From Cobetia sp. cqz5-12 (lineage in GTDB: Bacteria > Pseudomonadota > Gammaproteobacteria > Pseudomonadales > Halomonadaceae), in the NCBI RefSeq assembly GCF_016495405.1, contig NZ_CP044522.1, forward strand, positions 62,001 to 126,000: a stretch of 64,000 nucleotides of DNA, given 5' to 3'. The notes beneath the pieces were generated by a model. The model ran no database searches, was not told where the DNA came from, and saw nothing but the letters and a program-made list of their open reading frames with translations. Below, piece by piece: positions 25,981 to 33,788 of the stretch; position 1 is the stretch's first letter; each line of letters starts with the position of its first letter. The translations under genes were made by a program, and so were the position numbers.

Positions 25981-26814
25981 ATGACAGACAGTTCTGCCCC
26001 GACATTGAACAACCCCGTCACCCAGGTCGCCGGCGACAGCCCGTTGATCGTCGCCGGTCACGAGTTCTCCTCGCGCCTGCTGGTCGGTACCGGCAAGTAC
26101 AAGGACATGGACGAGACACGTTCCGCCATCGAGACGTCCGGTGCGGAAGTGGTCACCTTTGCGGTTCGCCGTACCAACCTGGGCCAGAACGCTGACGAGC
26201 CGAACCTGCTCGACGTGCTGTCACCGGATCGCTATACCTTCCTGCCCAACACCGCCGGCTGCTACAACGCGCGTGACGCGGTGCGTACCTGCAAGCTGGC
26301 CCGTGAACTGCTGGATGGCCACAACCTGGTCAAGCTGGAAGTGCTGGGCGATCAGGACACCCTGTATCCCAATATCGTCGAGACGCTCAAGGCCGCTGAA
26401 GCGCTGGTCGCCGATGGCTTCGACGTGATGGTGTATACCTCCGACGACCCCATCGTCGCGCGCCAGCTCGAGGAAATCGGCTGCTGCGCCATCATGCCGC
26501 TGGGCTCGCTGATCGGCTCCGGCCTCGGCATTCTCAACCCGCACACCCTATCGCTGATCATCGAGCGCGCCAATGTGCCGGTGCTGGTCGATGCCGGTCT
26601 GGGTACGGCGTCAGAAGCCGCCTTCGCCATGGAACTGGGCTGTGATGGCGTGCTGATGAACAGCGCCATCGCCCACGCGCGCCAGCCGCTGTTGATGGCA
26701 GATGCCATGCGTCAGGCCGTGATTTCCGGCCGTGGTGCCTTCCTGGCCGGCCGCATGCCGACTCGCCTGACGGCACGTGCTTCCTCACCGGGCGCTGGCC
26801 TGATCACCGGCTGA
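25981..26814 (+). CDS. thiG: Thiazole synthase
   Basis: Forms the thiamine thiazole phosphate from deoxyxylulose 5-phosphate, ThiS thiocarboxylate and dehydroglycine. This 277-residue TIM-barrel protein shows [12 protein letters not shown] near residues 31-42, [37 protein letters not shown] and [20 protein letters not shown]. The last 15 residues are a short tail beyond the barrel. It follows thiS and precedes trmB by 60 bp. Confidence 0.95.
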   Translation: MTDSSAPTLNNPVTQVAGDSPLIVAGHEFSSRLLVGTGKYKDMDETRSAIETSGAEVVTFAVRRTNLGQNADEPNLLDVLSPDRYTFLPNTAGCYNARDAVRTCKLARELLDGHNLVKLEVLGDQDTLYPNIVETLKAAEALVADGFDVMVYTSDDPIVARQLEEIGCCAIMPLGSLIGSGLGILNPHTLSLIIERANVPVLVDAGLGTASEAAFAMELGCDGVLMNSAIAHARQPLLMADAMRQAVISGRGAFLAGRMPTRLTARASSPGAGLITG

Positions 26815-26874
26815 GCCCTGAAACATTCGAATCCGATGCTCGCGCATCGTTCATGCAAAGACCAAGACGACCCC

Positions 26875-27714
26875 ATGACTGACGAGACTTCCAAGCCGCA
26901 GGACGACACGTCCACTTCTGCTCCCGCTGACGACGCGCAGCAAGAGAGTGTGCAGAACGAGCGCGCGCAGCCCGAGAGCGTGCAGACCGAAAGCGCGCCA
27001 GCGACCCCTTCCGTTGCCGATGAAGCCGTCGCCCGCAAGCGTGGCATCAAGAGCTACGTGATTCGTGGTGGCCGCATGACCCAGGCCCAGACCCGTGGGC
27101 TGGAAGAGGTCTTCCCGCGCCTTGGCCTGCGTCACGAGCAGGGCGAGCTGGATCTCGAGGCGCTGTTCGGGCGTCGTGCGCCGCTGGTGATCGAAGTCGG
27201 CTTCGGCATGGGCAAGTCACTGTGTGAACAGGCACAGGCCAACCCGGACACCGACTTCATCGGCATCGAAGTGCACGCGCCGGGCGTCGGCAAGCTGCTG
27301 GATGATGCCGACAAGCTGGGCCTGACCAACCTGCGCGTCTATCGCCACGACGCGCTGGAAGTGCTGGCGGATTGCGTGCCGGCCGGTTGTGCCGACACCT
27401 TCCAGCTGTTCTTCCCGGACCCGTGGCCGAAGAAGAAGCACCACAAGCGTCGTATCGTTCAGCCGGCCTTCGTCGAGCTGGTGCGTCGTGTGCTCAAGCC
27501 GGGCGGCCACTTCCACATGGCCACCGACTGGGCCAACTACGCCGAAGCGATGGCGGAAGAAATGGCTGAAGCGCCGGGCTTTGCCAACACCGCTCCGGCG
27601 GAAAGTGCGCCCTACGTGCCGCGTCCGGACTTCCGTCCGCTGACCAAGTTCGAGCAGCGCGGCGAGCGTCTCGGCCACGGTGTGTGGGACCTGATCTTCG
27701 TCAAGCAGGACTGA
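26875..27714 (+). CDS. trmB: tRNA (guanine-N7-)-methyltransferase
   Basis: Methylates G46 of tRNA using S-adenosylmethionine. The 279-residue protein has the SAM motif EVGFGMGKSL, and the diagnostic FFPDPWPKKKHHKRR, plus THE-like C-terminal KFEQRGERLGHGVWDL. The first 45 or so residues are a low-complexity Gln/Glu/Ser/Thr segment not found in E. coli TrmB, and the ribosome site before 26875 is weak, so the true start could be one of the later codons; an earlier ATG at 26836 is also possible. Downstream of thiG, as in Pseudomonas. Confidence 0.92.
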   Translation: MTDETSKPQDDTSTSAPADDAQQESVQNERAQPESVQTESAPATPSVADEAVARKRGIKSYVIRGGRMTQAQTRGLEEVFPRLGLRHEQGELDLEALFGRRAPLVIEVGFGMGKSLCEQAQANPDTDFIGIEVHAPGVGKLLDDADKLGLTNLRVYRHDALEVLADCVPAGCADTFQLFFPDPWPKKKHHKRRIVQPAFVELVRRVLKPGGHFHMATDWANYAEAMAEEMAEAPGFANTAPAESAPYVPRPDFRPLTKFEQRGERLGHGVWDLIFVKQD

Positions 27715-27758
27715 TCAGCGCCTCGTGCGCAGTGGCGGCGTCTTCATGACGTTGCATC

Positions 27759-27784
27759 GCGGCCGCCTTCGGGTGGCCGCTTGC
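27759..27784 (+). terminator. Stem-loop after trmB
   Basis: A 9-bp stem GCGGCCGCC (one G-U pair) closed by a UUCG tetraloop lies 44 bp after trmB. The T-tract is short, so termination may be partial and rlmA could be read through. Confidence 0.5.
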
Positions 27785-27842
27785 GTGTGAGGCCCGCCGC
27801 TTTTGCCTTTCTCTTCCCACCTCATCCCGAGAGTTGCTGACC

Positions 27843-28751
27843 ATGACCACGCCTACCGCTGACTCGGCTGATCGCCCGACCATGACCCCGCTGACGGCCC
27901 TGACCTGTCCGCTGGATGCCCAGCCGCTGGTACGTGATGGCCAGAGCTGGTGCTGTGCCGATGGGCATCGCTTCGATATCGCACGCCAGGGGCATGTCAA
28001 TCTGCTGCCGGTGCAGCGCAAGCGCAGCCTGGACCCCGGCGACAGCAAGGCGATGGTGAGCGCCCGCCAGCGATTGTTCGCGCTGGGCGGCTATCAGCCT
28101 CTTGCATCAGCCTTGGCCGATTGTGTGCTGGCGCTGATGGATCAGGAGGCGCCGCTGGCCGTGCTGGATGCCGGCTGCGGCGAAGGTTTCTATCTGCGTC
28201 AGCTGGCGTGCGCTGCCGGTGAGCAGAATCTCTCGCTGACGGCGGCGGGGCTGGATATCTCCAAGCACGCGGTGCTGGCCGCGGCGAAGCAGTCACGTGA
28301 TGCCGCCTGGCTGGTGGGCACCAACGCCGCTCTGCCGCTGGAAGATGCCTGTGTGGATATCGTCATCTGCGCCTTCGGCTTCCCTGTCTGGCAGGAGTTC
28401 GCGCGTGTCCTCAAGCCCGGTGGCCACGTCGTGCTGCTGGAAGCGGGCGCCGATCACCTGCTGGCGTTGCGCAGGATTCTCTACCGCGAGCTGAAGCCCG
28501 CCCGTGGCGATGCCGGACTGAGCGCTGCCGAGGCCGCTGGCTTCACCATCAGCGGCGAGGTCGGACATCTGCATGCGGGGCTCTCGTTGACCAGCAATGA
28601 GCAGATTCGGGACCTGCTGACCATGACGCCGCACCTGTATCGTGCCGAGCGTGATGGCCTGGCACGTGCGGAAGCCATGACAGCGTTGGAGGTCGAATTG
28701 CATGCGGAGTTGAGGGTGTTCTCGCTCGAGGGTGTACAAGATAAATCTTAA
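27843..28751 (+). CDS. rlmA: 23S rRNA (guanine-N1-)-methyltransferase RlmA
   Basis: SAM-dependent methyltransferase acting on G745 of 23S rRNA. The 302-residue protein has an N-terminal zinc-finger-like region (residues 20-45), then RQGHVNLLPVQRKRSLDPGD, which nearly matches E. coli, and a Rossmann methyltransferase with DAGCGEGFYL. The zinc motif is altered: the E. coli ligands C5, C8, C21, H25 correspond to C22, D25, C38, H42, so one cysteine is an aspartate, with an extra C37 adjacent. ATG at 27843 is chosen over a TTG at 27834. Followed by the candidate small RNA region. Confidence 0.88.
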   Translation: MTTPTADSADRPTMTPLTALTCPLDAQPLVRDGQSWCCADGHRFDIARQGHVNLLPVQRKRSLDPGDSKAMVSARQRLFALGGYQPLASALADCVLALMDQEAPLAVLDAGCGEGFYLRQLACAAGEQNLSLTAAGLDISKHAVLAAAKQSRDAAWLVGTNAALPLEDACVDIVICAFGFPVWQEFARVLKPGGHVVLLEAGADHLLALRRILYRELKPARGDAGLSAAEAAGFTISGEVGHLHAGLSLTSNEQIRDLLTMTPHLYRAERDGLARAEAMTALEVELHAELRVFSLEGVQDKS

Positions 28752-28781
28752 ATAGAAATTTTTCGCATTTGGCTTGCAAAA

Positions 28782-28800
28782 GCAAATGAGAATGATTATC
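28782..28800. promoter_or_regulatory. Fur box overlapping a small-RNA promoter
   Basis: The 19-mer ending GAGAATGATTATC agrees with the Fur consensus GATAATGATAATCATTATC at 15 positions, and its 6-1-6 core at 11 of 12. It overlaps TTGCAA (28774-28779) and TATCTT (28797-28802), separated by 17 bp, a plausible sigma-70 promoter reading to the right. Iron-replete repression is the expected outcome. Confidence 0.65.
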
Positions 28801-28808
28801 TTGTCTGT

Positions 28809-28937
28809 GCGGTGTCCGGGCAGACATCGCAGGGCGCAAGCCCAGCCGTAGCGGCGGAGTCAGGCCCCCGCTACGGTGTTTCTCCTCATCAAGCTAGTCA
28901 CGGTCTTGGGCATCCTCATCTGGGGATGCCCTTTTTC
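28809..28937 (+). ncRNA. Candidate Fur-regulated small RNA
   Basis: About 129 nt from the predicted start to an intrinsic terminator. Visible structure: GGGC-GCAA-GCCC tetraloop hairpin (28832-28843), a 9-bp stem CCGTAGCGG/CCGCTACGG (28846-28876), an unpaired stretch including TCTCCTCATC (28881-28890), which is complementary to a GATGAGGAGA-type ribosome site, and a terminal 8-bp hairpin GGGCATCC (28908-28931) followed by five Ts. A GTG-started frame crosses it, but it runs through the terminator and lacks a ribosome site. The design is that of RyhB/PrrF-type iron-sparing RNAs; I do not recognise a named family. Confidence 0.6.
28908..28936 (+). terminator. Intrinsic terminator of the candidate small RNA
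   Basis: GGGCATCC (28908-28915) pairs with 28924-28931 around an eight-base loop and is followed by TTTTT (28932-28936). No coding sequence on the plus strand ends close to it, which is what points to a short independent transcript. Confidence 0.8.
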
Positions 28938-28999
28938 TTGTGCGCTGCGCACACTGTGGGGCTCACGTCGCGTGGCCGTCAGATCGACAAGTCGACTAG

Positions 29000-29070
29000 A
29001 GGTCAGGTCGGCAAGAGGTCAGGTCGGCAAGAGGTCAGGTCGGCAAGAGGTCAGGTCGGCAAGAGGTCAG
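29000..29070. repeat. 16-bp tandem repeat at the end of the AEC carrier gene
   Basis: The unit AGGTCAGGTCGGCAAG is repeated four times without change (29000-29063) plus seven bases, and the preceding 20 bases look like a decayed copy. The array runs exactly into the minus-strand stop codon at 29067-29069. Confidence 0.9.
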
Positions 29071-29996
29071 TTCGCCAGCCACAGGGGCAGGGTCAGCATC
29101 GCCAGCAGCGTCTGGGCGGTGATCAACGCCGCCATCAGCTCGGCATTGCCACCCAGCTGGCGAGCCAGGATATAGGCGGAGGTCGCGGCGGGCAGTGCCG
29201 CGAACAGGATCGCCACATCGCGCGCCACTCCCTCAAGGCCGAACCACTGGCAGAGCACGACGACCAGTGCCGGCATCGCCAGCAGCTTCAGCAGGCTTGC
29301 CAGCCACGCCACGCTGCCACTGCTCACCAGCACACGCGGGCGCAGCGCCACGCCCACCGCGACCAGGCCGAGCGGCAAGGCGGCGCGTCCCAGCAGGCTG
29401 ATGGCGTCACCGCTCCAGCCCGGCAAGCCGATGCCGCTCAGGTTGAGGGCCGTGCCGGCCAGACACGCCAGTACCAGCGGATTGCGGGTCAGCGCCTTGA
29501 GCGAGCGCAGCAGGCCGCCTTCGCCCAGGGTGCCAGCGCCGATAAAGGCCATCACGCACAGCAGGTTGGCGGCAGGCACCATCAGCGCCAGCGCCACGGC
29601 CGCGACGGTCGCCCCGGCACTGCCATGCAGCGCTGCTGCTCCGGCCACGCCGACGTAGCTGTTGAAGCGGATGCTGCCCTGGAAGAGCGAGGTAAAGGAG
29701 GCGGCGTCGCCCATATGACGGCTCAGCCAGTCCGGCGCGTGGCGCCAGCTCAGCCATAGCGCGGCGGCGAACAGCAGCATCGCGCCCAGCATCACGCTGG
29801 CCAGCGCCACGACCGGCACGCTGGCCATGTCGGCGCGCGCCAGTGTGGACACCAGCATGGCAGGGAACAGCACGTAATAGATCAGGCGTTCCAGTTCGCT
29901 CCAGAAGCCTTCGCCGGGGAAGCGCTTCCACCCGAGCAGCGCCCCGGCGAGGATCAACAGGAAGAGGGGGCCGAGCGCCTGCTGTACACTTGCCAT
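29067..29996 (-). CDS. AEC family permease (auxin efflux carrier type)
   Basis: A 309-residue integral membrane protein with about ten helices in two repeats, typical of AEC transporters that export or exchange organic acids or amino acid derivatives; the substrate is unknown. Visible features include PLFLLILAGALLGW, LSGIGLPGWSGDAISLLGRA and LPLGLVAVGVAL. CAAGGAGTCAGC precedes the ATG at 29996. The 3' end abuts a 16-bp tandem repeat, so repeat-length changes could alter sequence just after the stop but not the protein. Confidence 0.85.
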   Translation of the reverse strand: MASVQQALGPLFLLILAGALLGWKRFPGEGFWSELERLIYYVLFPAMLVSTLARADMASVPVVALASVMLGAMLLFAAALWLSWRHAPDWLSRHMGDAASFTSLFQGSIRFNSYVGVAGAAALHGSAGATVAAVALALMVPAANLLCVMAFIGAGTLGEGGLLRSLKALTRNPLVLACLAGTALNLSGIGLPGWSGDAISLLGRAALPLGLVAVGVALRPRVLVSSGSVAWLASLLKLLAMPALVVVLCQWFGLEGVARDVAILFAALPAATSAYILARQLGGNAELMAALITAQTLLAMLTLPLWLAN

Positions 29997-30263
29997 GCTG
30001 ACTCCTTGTCGGGGCTGAGTGCGAATGCCTTGAGAGCGATGTGGTGTGCGCGTGACATGATGTCTCGCCTGCTGCCGCGGCGAGGTGGGCTGGTAAGCTT
30101 GTCATGACTCGCTCAGCGCTGCACTTGGACTCAGGTCTTGTTCGCCGGTCGCGCGCTGTCATCATGCCGTGGCTGAGCGCAGACCATTCCCATCACGTCA
30201 CTTTCTTTCCCATTCGGGGCGCCTTGCCTGTCGATGCGCTGCCGGACCGTTGCCGGAACTGCC

Positions 30264-30857
30264 ATGTATCGCGTAGAAGAAGACAATGCCCGCCCGCGGC
30301 TGCTCAATCTGCTGATCATCGTCACGCTGATCACCATCGTGGTCTCGCTGTATTACCTGATCGACTATTACCTGGTACGCGACGGCAGCAACGGCAAGGT
30401 GACCTGGTTTGCGCCCAATCAGTCCTGCGAGCTCAATCATGCCCCCTGTACTGCCGAGCTGGGCCGCTTCGGGCGTATTACCCTGGCGCTGGACGGTGAT
30501 ATCAGTCCGCTGACACCGCTGGGCATTCGCGTGATGACGGAAGGCGTCGCGCCGGAGGGGGTCGAGGTGGACTTCATCGGCCGCCACATGGACATGGGCG
30601 TGAAGCGCAGCGTGCTGAGTACCACCGATGCTCAGAGCCTCGAGCGTCAGCATTGGCAGGGGGAAGGCCAGCTGGGGTTCTGCAGCAGCGCGACCATGGC
30701 GTGGCGTGCGCAGGTGATCGTGACCACCGAGCGTGGCCGACTGGGCAGCTGGTTCGATTTCGATAGCCATCCCCAGGCCACCACGGCGGAGCAGCTCGAA
30801 AGCTCGGTCGATCAATTGTTTCGCAGTGATACCCGCCCGACGCATCAGGGCAGCTAG
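30264..30857 (+). CDS. Hypothetical single-span membrane protein upstream of SCO
   Basis: A 197-residue protein with one N-terminal membrane helix (LLNLLIIVTLITIVVSLYYL, residues 13-32) and a predicted periplasmic domain containing three cysteines (near C54, C62 and C146). I do not recognise the family. A membrane anchor plus small exported domain, and position 64 bp upstream of a SCO copper protein, suggest a link to cytochrome oxidase or copper handling, but this is inference. The ribosome site is weak; an in-frame ATG at 30234 is an alternative start. Confidence 0.6.
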   Translation: MYRVEEDNARPRLLNLLIIVTLITIVVSLYYLIDYYLVRDGSNGKVTWFAPNQSCELNHAPCTAELGRFGRITLALDGDISPLTPLGIRVMTEGVAPEGVEVDFIGRHMDMGVKRSVLSTTDAQSLERQHWQGEGQLGFCSSATMAWRAQVIVTTERGRLGSWFDFDSHPQATTAEQLESSVDQLFRSDTRPTHQGS

Positions 30858-30921
30858 CCGCTGGCGCTGAGCCCGGCCGGCAGGGACGTCGTTTCAGGCA
30901 TGAGGACACCGGGAGGCAGGG

Positions 30922-31638
30922 ATGGGCGCAGAGCGAAAGTCACAGGATGGGCAGGCAGGAACCCGCCAACAAGAAAGCCATCAGCTCGACAAGGGCGTCG
31001 CCAGACGTTGGTGGTTGCTGGGTGCCGTCGGCCTGGCGGCCGTGATCGGTGCCGGTGTCGCCTGGCAGCAGGCGCAGCAGGATCTGGCGCCGGTCGCTGG
31101 CATGCAGGCCTGGGCCAGTCTGGGCGGCCCCATCCAGCTCGAATCGCAGCAGGGTGACTTCACGCTCGCGGAGGTGTCGATGGGCGAGGCCGCAGACGCA
31201 CAGGCCACGCCGGTCATCGCGCTCTATTTCGGCTATACCCAATGCCCGGATGTCTGCCCGATGACGCTGGCGGCGCTGCGTCAGGTGATGTCTGAACTGC
31301 CACCGCAGGCGGCGGCGCGCGTGGTGCCGGTCATGGTCTCGCTGGACCCCGAGCGCGACACCCCTGCCCGGCTGGCCGAATACACCGGGCACTTCGGGCC
31401 GCGCTTTCAGGGCATCACCGGCAGTCAGGCGGCACTCGCCGATGTGGCGCGGCACTATGGCGTCAGCTATCGACGTGTCGAGGCACAGGACTCCGCGCTG
31501 GGTTACACCATCGATCATGGCGCCGCGCTCTATCTCGTCTCTGCTCAGGGGCGCATCTACGATCGCATTCCGTTCACGCCGGGGCCGGCCGGTGTTCGCG
31601 CTGGCGTGACGCGTGTCCTGAGCGCGACCGCAGATTGA
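30922..31638 (+). CDS. SCO1/SenC family copper protein
   Basis: Membrane-anchored thioredoxin-fold protein that delivers copper to, or reduces, the CuA site of cytochrome c oxidase, or acts in redox defence. The 238-residue protein has a membrane helix (about 31-48), the copper-binding C108-P-D-V-C112-P and the ligand histidine H199 in YTIDHGAAL. A strongly basic, Gln-rich tail precedes the helix. GGGAGGCAGGG precedes the ATG at 30922. Likely co-transcribed with the preceding hypothetical gene. Confidence 0.9.
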   Translation: MGAERKSQDGQAGTRQQESHQLDKGVARRWWLLGAVGLAAVIGAGVAWQQAQQDLAPVAGMQAWASLGGPIQLESQQGDFTLAEVSMGEAADAQATPVIALYFGYTQCPDVCPMTLAALRQVMSELPPQAAARVVPVMVSLDPERDTPARLAEYTGHFGPRFQGITGSQAALADVARHYGVSYRRVEAQDSALGYTIDHGAALYLVSAQGRIYDRIPFTPGPAGVRAGVTRVLSATAD

Positions 31639-31701
31639 GCCCTGCGTGGCACTCGCTTAACGCGCCGGGTCTTGAGGCCTTTTTCGGGAGTGAAATACAC
31701 A

Positions 31702-31945
31702 TTGTCCACAAGTTGGCAAGCGCTCAAGGAAAATTTTGTGGATAATCCTGACGTCTCGAACATGCAACGCAGCGCCGTCAAGAGACGTTTTATAAAGTCT
31801 AGCAAAAACAATCTGTTACGTGATATCGACTAAAAATATCAAGTCAGTGGTTGCTTTGCGTTCAACCAGCATCACTGCCGCGACAGGCACCAGAAAGACC
31901 GGTTGTCAACCTGTGGTCAATAGCTTCCCCACAGATTTATCCACA
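31702..31945. promoter_or_regulatory. DnaA-box cluster
   Basis: Two perfect DnaA boxes (31737-31745 reversed, 31937-31945 forward) and near matches at 31702-31710 (one mismatch) and 31925-31933 (two) lie within 245 bp of non-coding DNA. There is no dnaA, dnaN or mnmG nearby, so this is not the standard origin; a DnaA-titrating or reactivating locus is possible. Confidence 0.4.
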
Positions 31946-32093
31946 GGCTGGCGGCGTCCGCACCGGGCCTTCTGGAGGGGAGAATCAGCGGACATCAGCC
32001 ATTGCTGTAGTGATGGCATGCATCGTTGTCCTGTACGCAGCTGACGTCTGGATGAGTTTGTCACTGGCCCTCATCCAGCCTTGCCAGAAACGC

Positions 32094-32120
32094 AAAGAGC
32101 CGCCCGATGGGCGGCTCTTT
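32094..32120. terminator. Terminator of fkpA
   Basis: A 12-bp perfect stem AAAGAGCCGCCC with a GAT loop lies 57 bp beyond the fkpA stop. It ends in CTTT on both strands, so it can serve either direction. Confidence 0.75.
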
Positions 32121-32176
32121 CGTTGCTACCGGCAGCAGTGCTCGCCGGTTACCAGCAGGGGAGGCTCACGCCGCCA

Positions 32177-32884
32177 TTACTGCTTGGCGTCGGCCTTGGT
32201 CACGTCGAGCAGCTCGACCTTGAAGGTCAGCGTCTCGTTCGGGCCGATCGGGCCGCCGGTGCCAGCCTTGCCATACGCAAGATCAGCCGGGACGTAGAGC
32301 ATCCAGGTGTCGCCGACGCTCATTTCCTGCAGCGCTTCCTGCCAGCCCTTGATGACCTGGTTGACCTTGAAGCTGACCGGCTCGCCACGCTGATAGGAGC
32401 TGTCGAAGACGGTGCCGTCCAGCAGCTTGCCTTCGTAGTTCACCTTGACGGTATCTTCAGCGGACGGAGTCGCACCGTCACCGGATTCCAGCACCTTGTA
32501 TTGCAGGCCGGAATCCAGTGTCTTCACACCGTCCTTCTTGGCGTTGTCGGCGAGGAACTTATCACCTTCTGCCTTGTTGTCGGTCGCTTCCTGCTCGACC
32601 ATCTTCTTCTGCTCTTCCATCTTCTTCTGCTGGAAGCGGGAAAGCGAATCCGCGATTTCCTGGTCGCTCATCTTCATGTCGCCCTTGGCGTAGACATCAC
32701 GCACGGCTTGAGTGAAGGCGTCGAGATCCAGATCGGTGATGTCCTGGGAGAGGCTCTTGCCCAGAGTTGCACCGATGCCATAGCTGAGCTGTGCCTGCTC
32801 GTCGGCGAGGCTGTCATCGGCGGCAAAGCTGAACGGGGTGACCAGGAGGGCGCCGAGCGCGACGGCACTGACCAGCTGTTTCAT
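32177..32884 (-). CDS. fkpA: FKBP-type peptidyl-prolyl isomerase (FkpA/Mip-like)
   Basis: Periplasmic folding catalyst and chaperone. The 235-residue precursor has a signal peptide (about 21 residues, MKQLVSAVALGALLVTPFSF then A-ADD), an FKBP_N dimerisation region (LSYGIGATLGKSLSQ and the charged helix rich in Gln/Lys/Glu) and a C-terminal FKBP domain with VKVNYEGKLLDGTVFDSSY, VIKGWQEALQEM and VPADLAYGK. AAGGAG precedes the ATG at 32884; longer starts would ruin the signal peptide. Monocistronic with its own terminator. Confidence 0.93.
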   Translation of the reverse strand: MKQLVSAVALGALLVTPFSFAADDSLADEQAQLSYGIGATLGKSLSQDITDLDLDAFTQAVRDVYAKGDMKMSDQEIADSLSRFQQKKMEEQKKMVEQEATDNKAEGDKFLADNAKKDGVKTLDSGLQYKVLESGDGATPSAEDTVKVNYEGKLLDGTVFDSSYQRGEPVSFKVNQVIKGWQEALQEMSVGDTWMLYVPADLAYGKAGTGGPIGPNETLTFKVELLDVTKADAKQ

Positions 32885-33023
32885 GAAAACTCCTTCAGGA
32901 TGGAATGGGCCTGAGACGGGCCCGAAACACGCAATTGGCACCGAGGCGGCATGGCCTGCCTCGGGCACTAGTGTTACTCCGACTCTACCAGCCGCGTACA
33001 AGTTCCGCATCTCGCTGGCGTTG

Positions 33024-33629
33024 TCAGGCGTCGGCGGGCACGCGGGCCAGTGCCAGCCGACGCAGGGCGCGAGCCGACGGGTGATCCCCCACGGTGAGCG
33101 TCATCGTGCCGCTCAACAGAACCAGGGATTGCTGAAAGGCCTGCAGCGGGTCCGCGACATGCGCGAAGGGCGCCCGCAGGCCGGTCGCGCCTTCGGCTGC
33201 CGACAGCGCAGGGCTCAGCTCTTCCAGCTGGGCGAGGGTCTCCTGCTCGGCGGATAGCTCGCAGGCCTTGAGCTGCTGATAGAGGCGTTCCAGGCGTTGC
33301 ACCGCTGCCGGGTCCTGGGTCGCGGGCAGCGTCATCAGCTCCTGCCTCAACTGGCGGCGGCGCTCGCGCAGCATGCCGGTCATCCAGCCCTGCCAGTCGC
33401 GCACGTCTTCCAGCAGGCGAGTGGGTGAGGCGGCGAGGGCGATGCCGTGGGCGGACAGCCAGTGAATCCACAGCAGCTCGCAGACATCTAGGCCCGCCTC
33501 GTCCTGCAGCAGCAGGCAGGTGCTCATCATGTCCGGAACTGGCTGAGAGTTGCCCGCAGAGCCGACCTCGCCGGGCAGGGCATACAGAGACAGCGCGTAG
33601 TCCCACAATCCGATAGAATATGCGCCCAT
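33024..33629 (-). CDS. TIGR02444 family protein (DUF2390)
   Basis: A 201-residue all-helical cytosolic protein. SIGLWDYALSLYALPGEVGS and LLLQDEAGLDVCELLWIHWL near the N-terminus are characteristic of this uncharacterised proteobacterial family, usually found beside an ABC-F ATPase gene in gamma-proteobacteria, as here. The start at 33629 has AGAGG upstream. The frame is open upstream through a 24-bp tandem repeat, so an extended N-terminus from a non-ATG start is possible but not supported by a ribosome site. Confidence 0.82.
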   Translation of the reverse strand: MGAYSIGLWDYALSLYALPGEVGSAGNSQPVPDMMSTCLLLQDEAGLDVCELLWIHWLSAHGIALAASPTRLLEDVRDWQGWMTGMLRERRRQLRQELMTLPATQDPAAVQRLERLYQQLKACELSAEQETLAQLEELSPALSAAEGATGLRAPFAHVADPLQAFQQSLVLLSGTMTLTVGDHPSARALRRLALARVPADA

Positions 33630-33630
33630 C

Positions 33631-33702
33631 AAGTCGGCCTCTTCGTGTGTCACGGATGATGTCTCTTCGTATATCACCGATGATGTCTCTTCACGTGTCG
33701 CG
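33631..33702. repeat. Three imperfect 24-bp tandem repeats upstream of the TIGR02444 gene
   Basis: Copies at 33631-33654, 33655-33678 and 33679-33702 share the core GATGATGTCTCTTCG or a variant of it. The unit is a multiple of three and is open on the minus strand, where it would encode repeats of an EETSSV-like octapeptide directly before the start codon. Confidence 0.75.
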
Positions 33703-33788
33703 CTCAGCAGCTTGCTGCGTCGTAGCGTTCGTGTCGGTGGCGGTGAACGGGAGTCCGACGCCCCCCGTATTTTCTGATCGAGGTTGTC

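Larger units (their letters stand above)
31639..32176. other. Gene-free interval rich in DnaA-box sequences
   Basis: A 538-bp gap between convergent SCO and fkpA genes. The left part is AT-rich. It contains TTGTCCACA (31702-31710), TGTGGATAA (31737-31745), TTCCCCACA (31925-31933) and TTATCCACA (31937-31945), two of them exact DnaA boxes, plus GGTTGTCAACC (31901-31911). The right part holds the fkpA terminator. No gene is supportable. Confidence 0.55.

Noticed and set aside
28809..28880. Cobalamin riboswitch suggested by GAGTCAGG near 28856
   Set aside because: The rest of the B12 box and the long conserved upstream core are missing, and no cobalamin or transporter gene follows.
28876..29175. 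A GTG-started frame beginning in the small-RNA candidate
   Set aside because: It would be translated through the terminator hairpin and then through the 16-bp repeat and the end of the AEC gene; no ribosome site. The hydrophobic start is chance.
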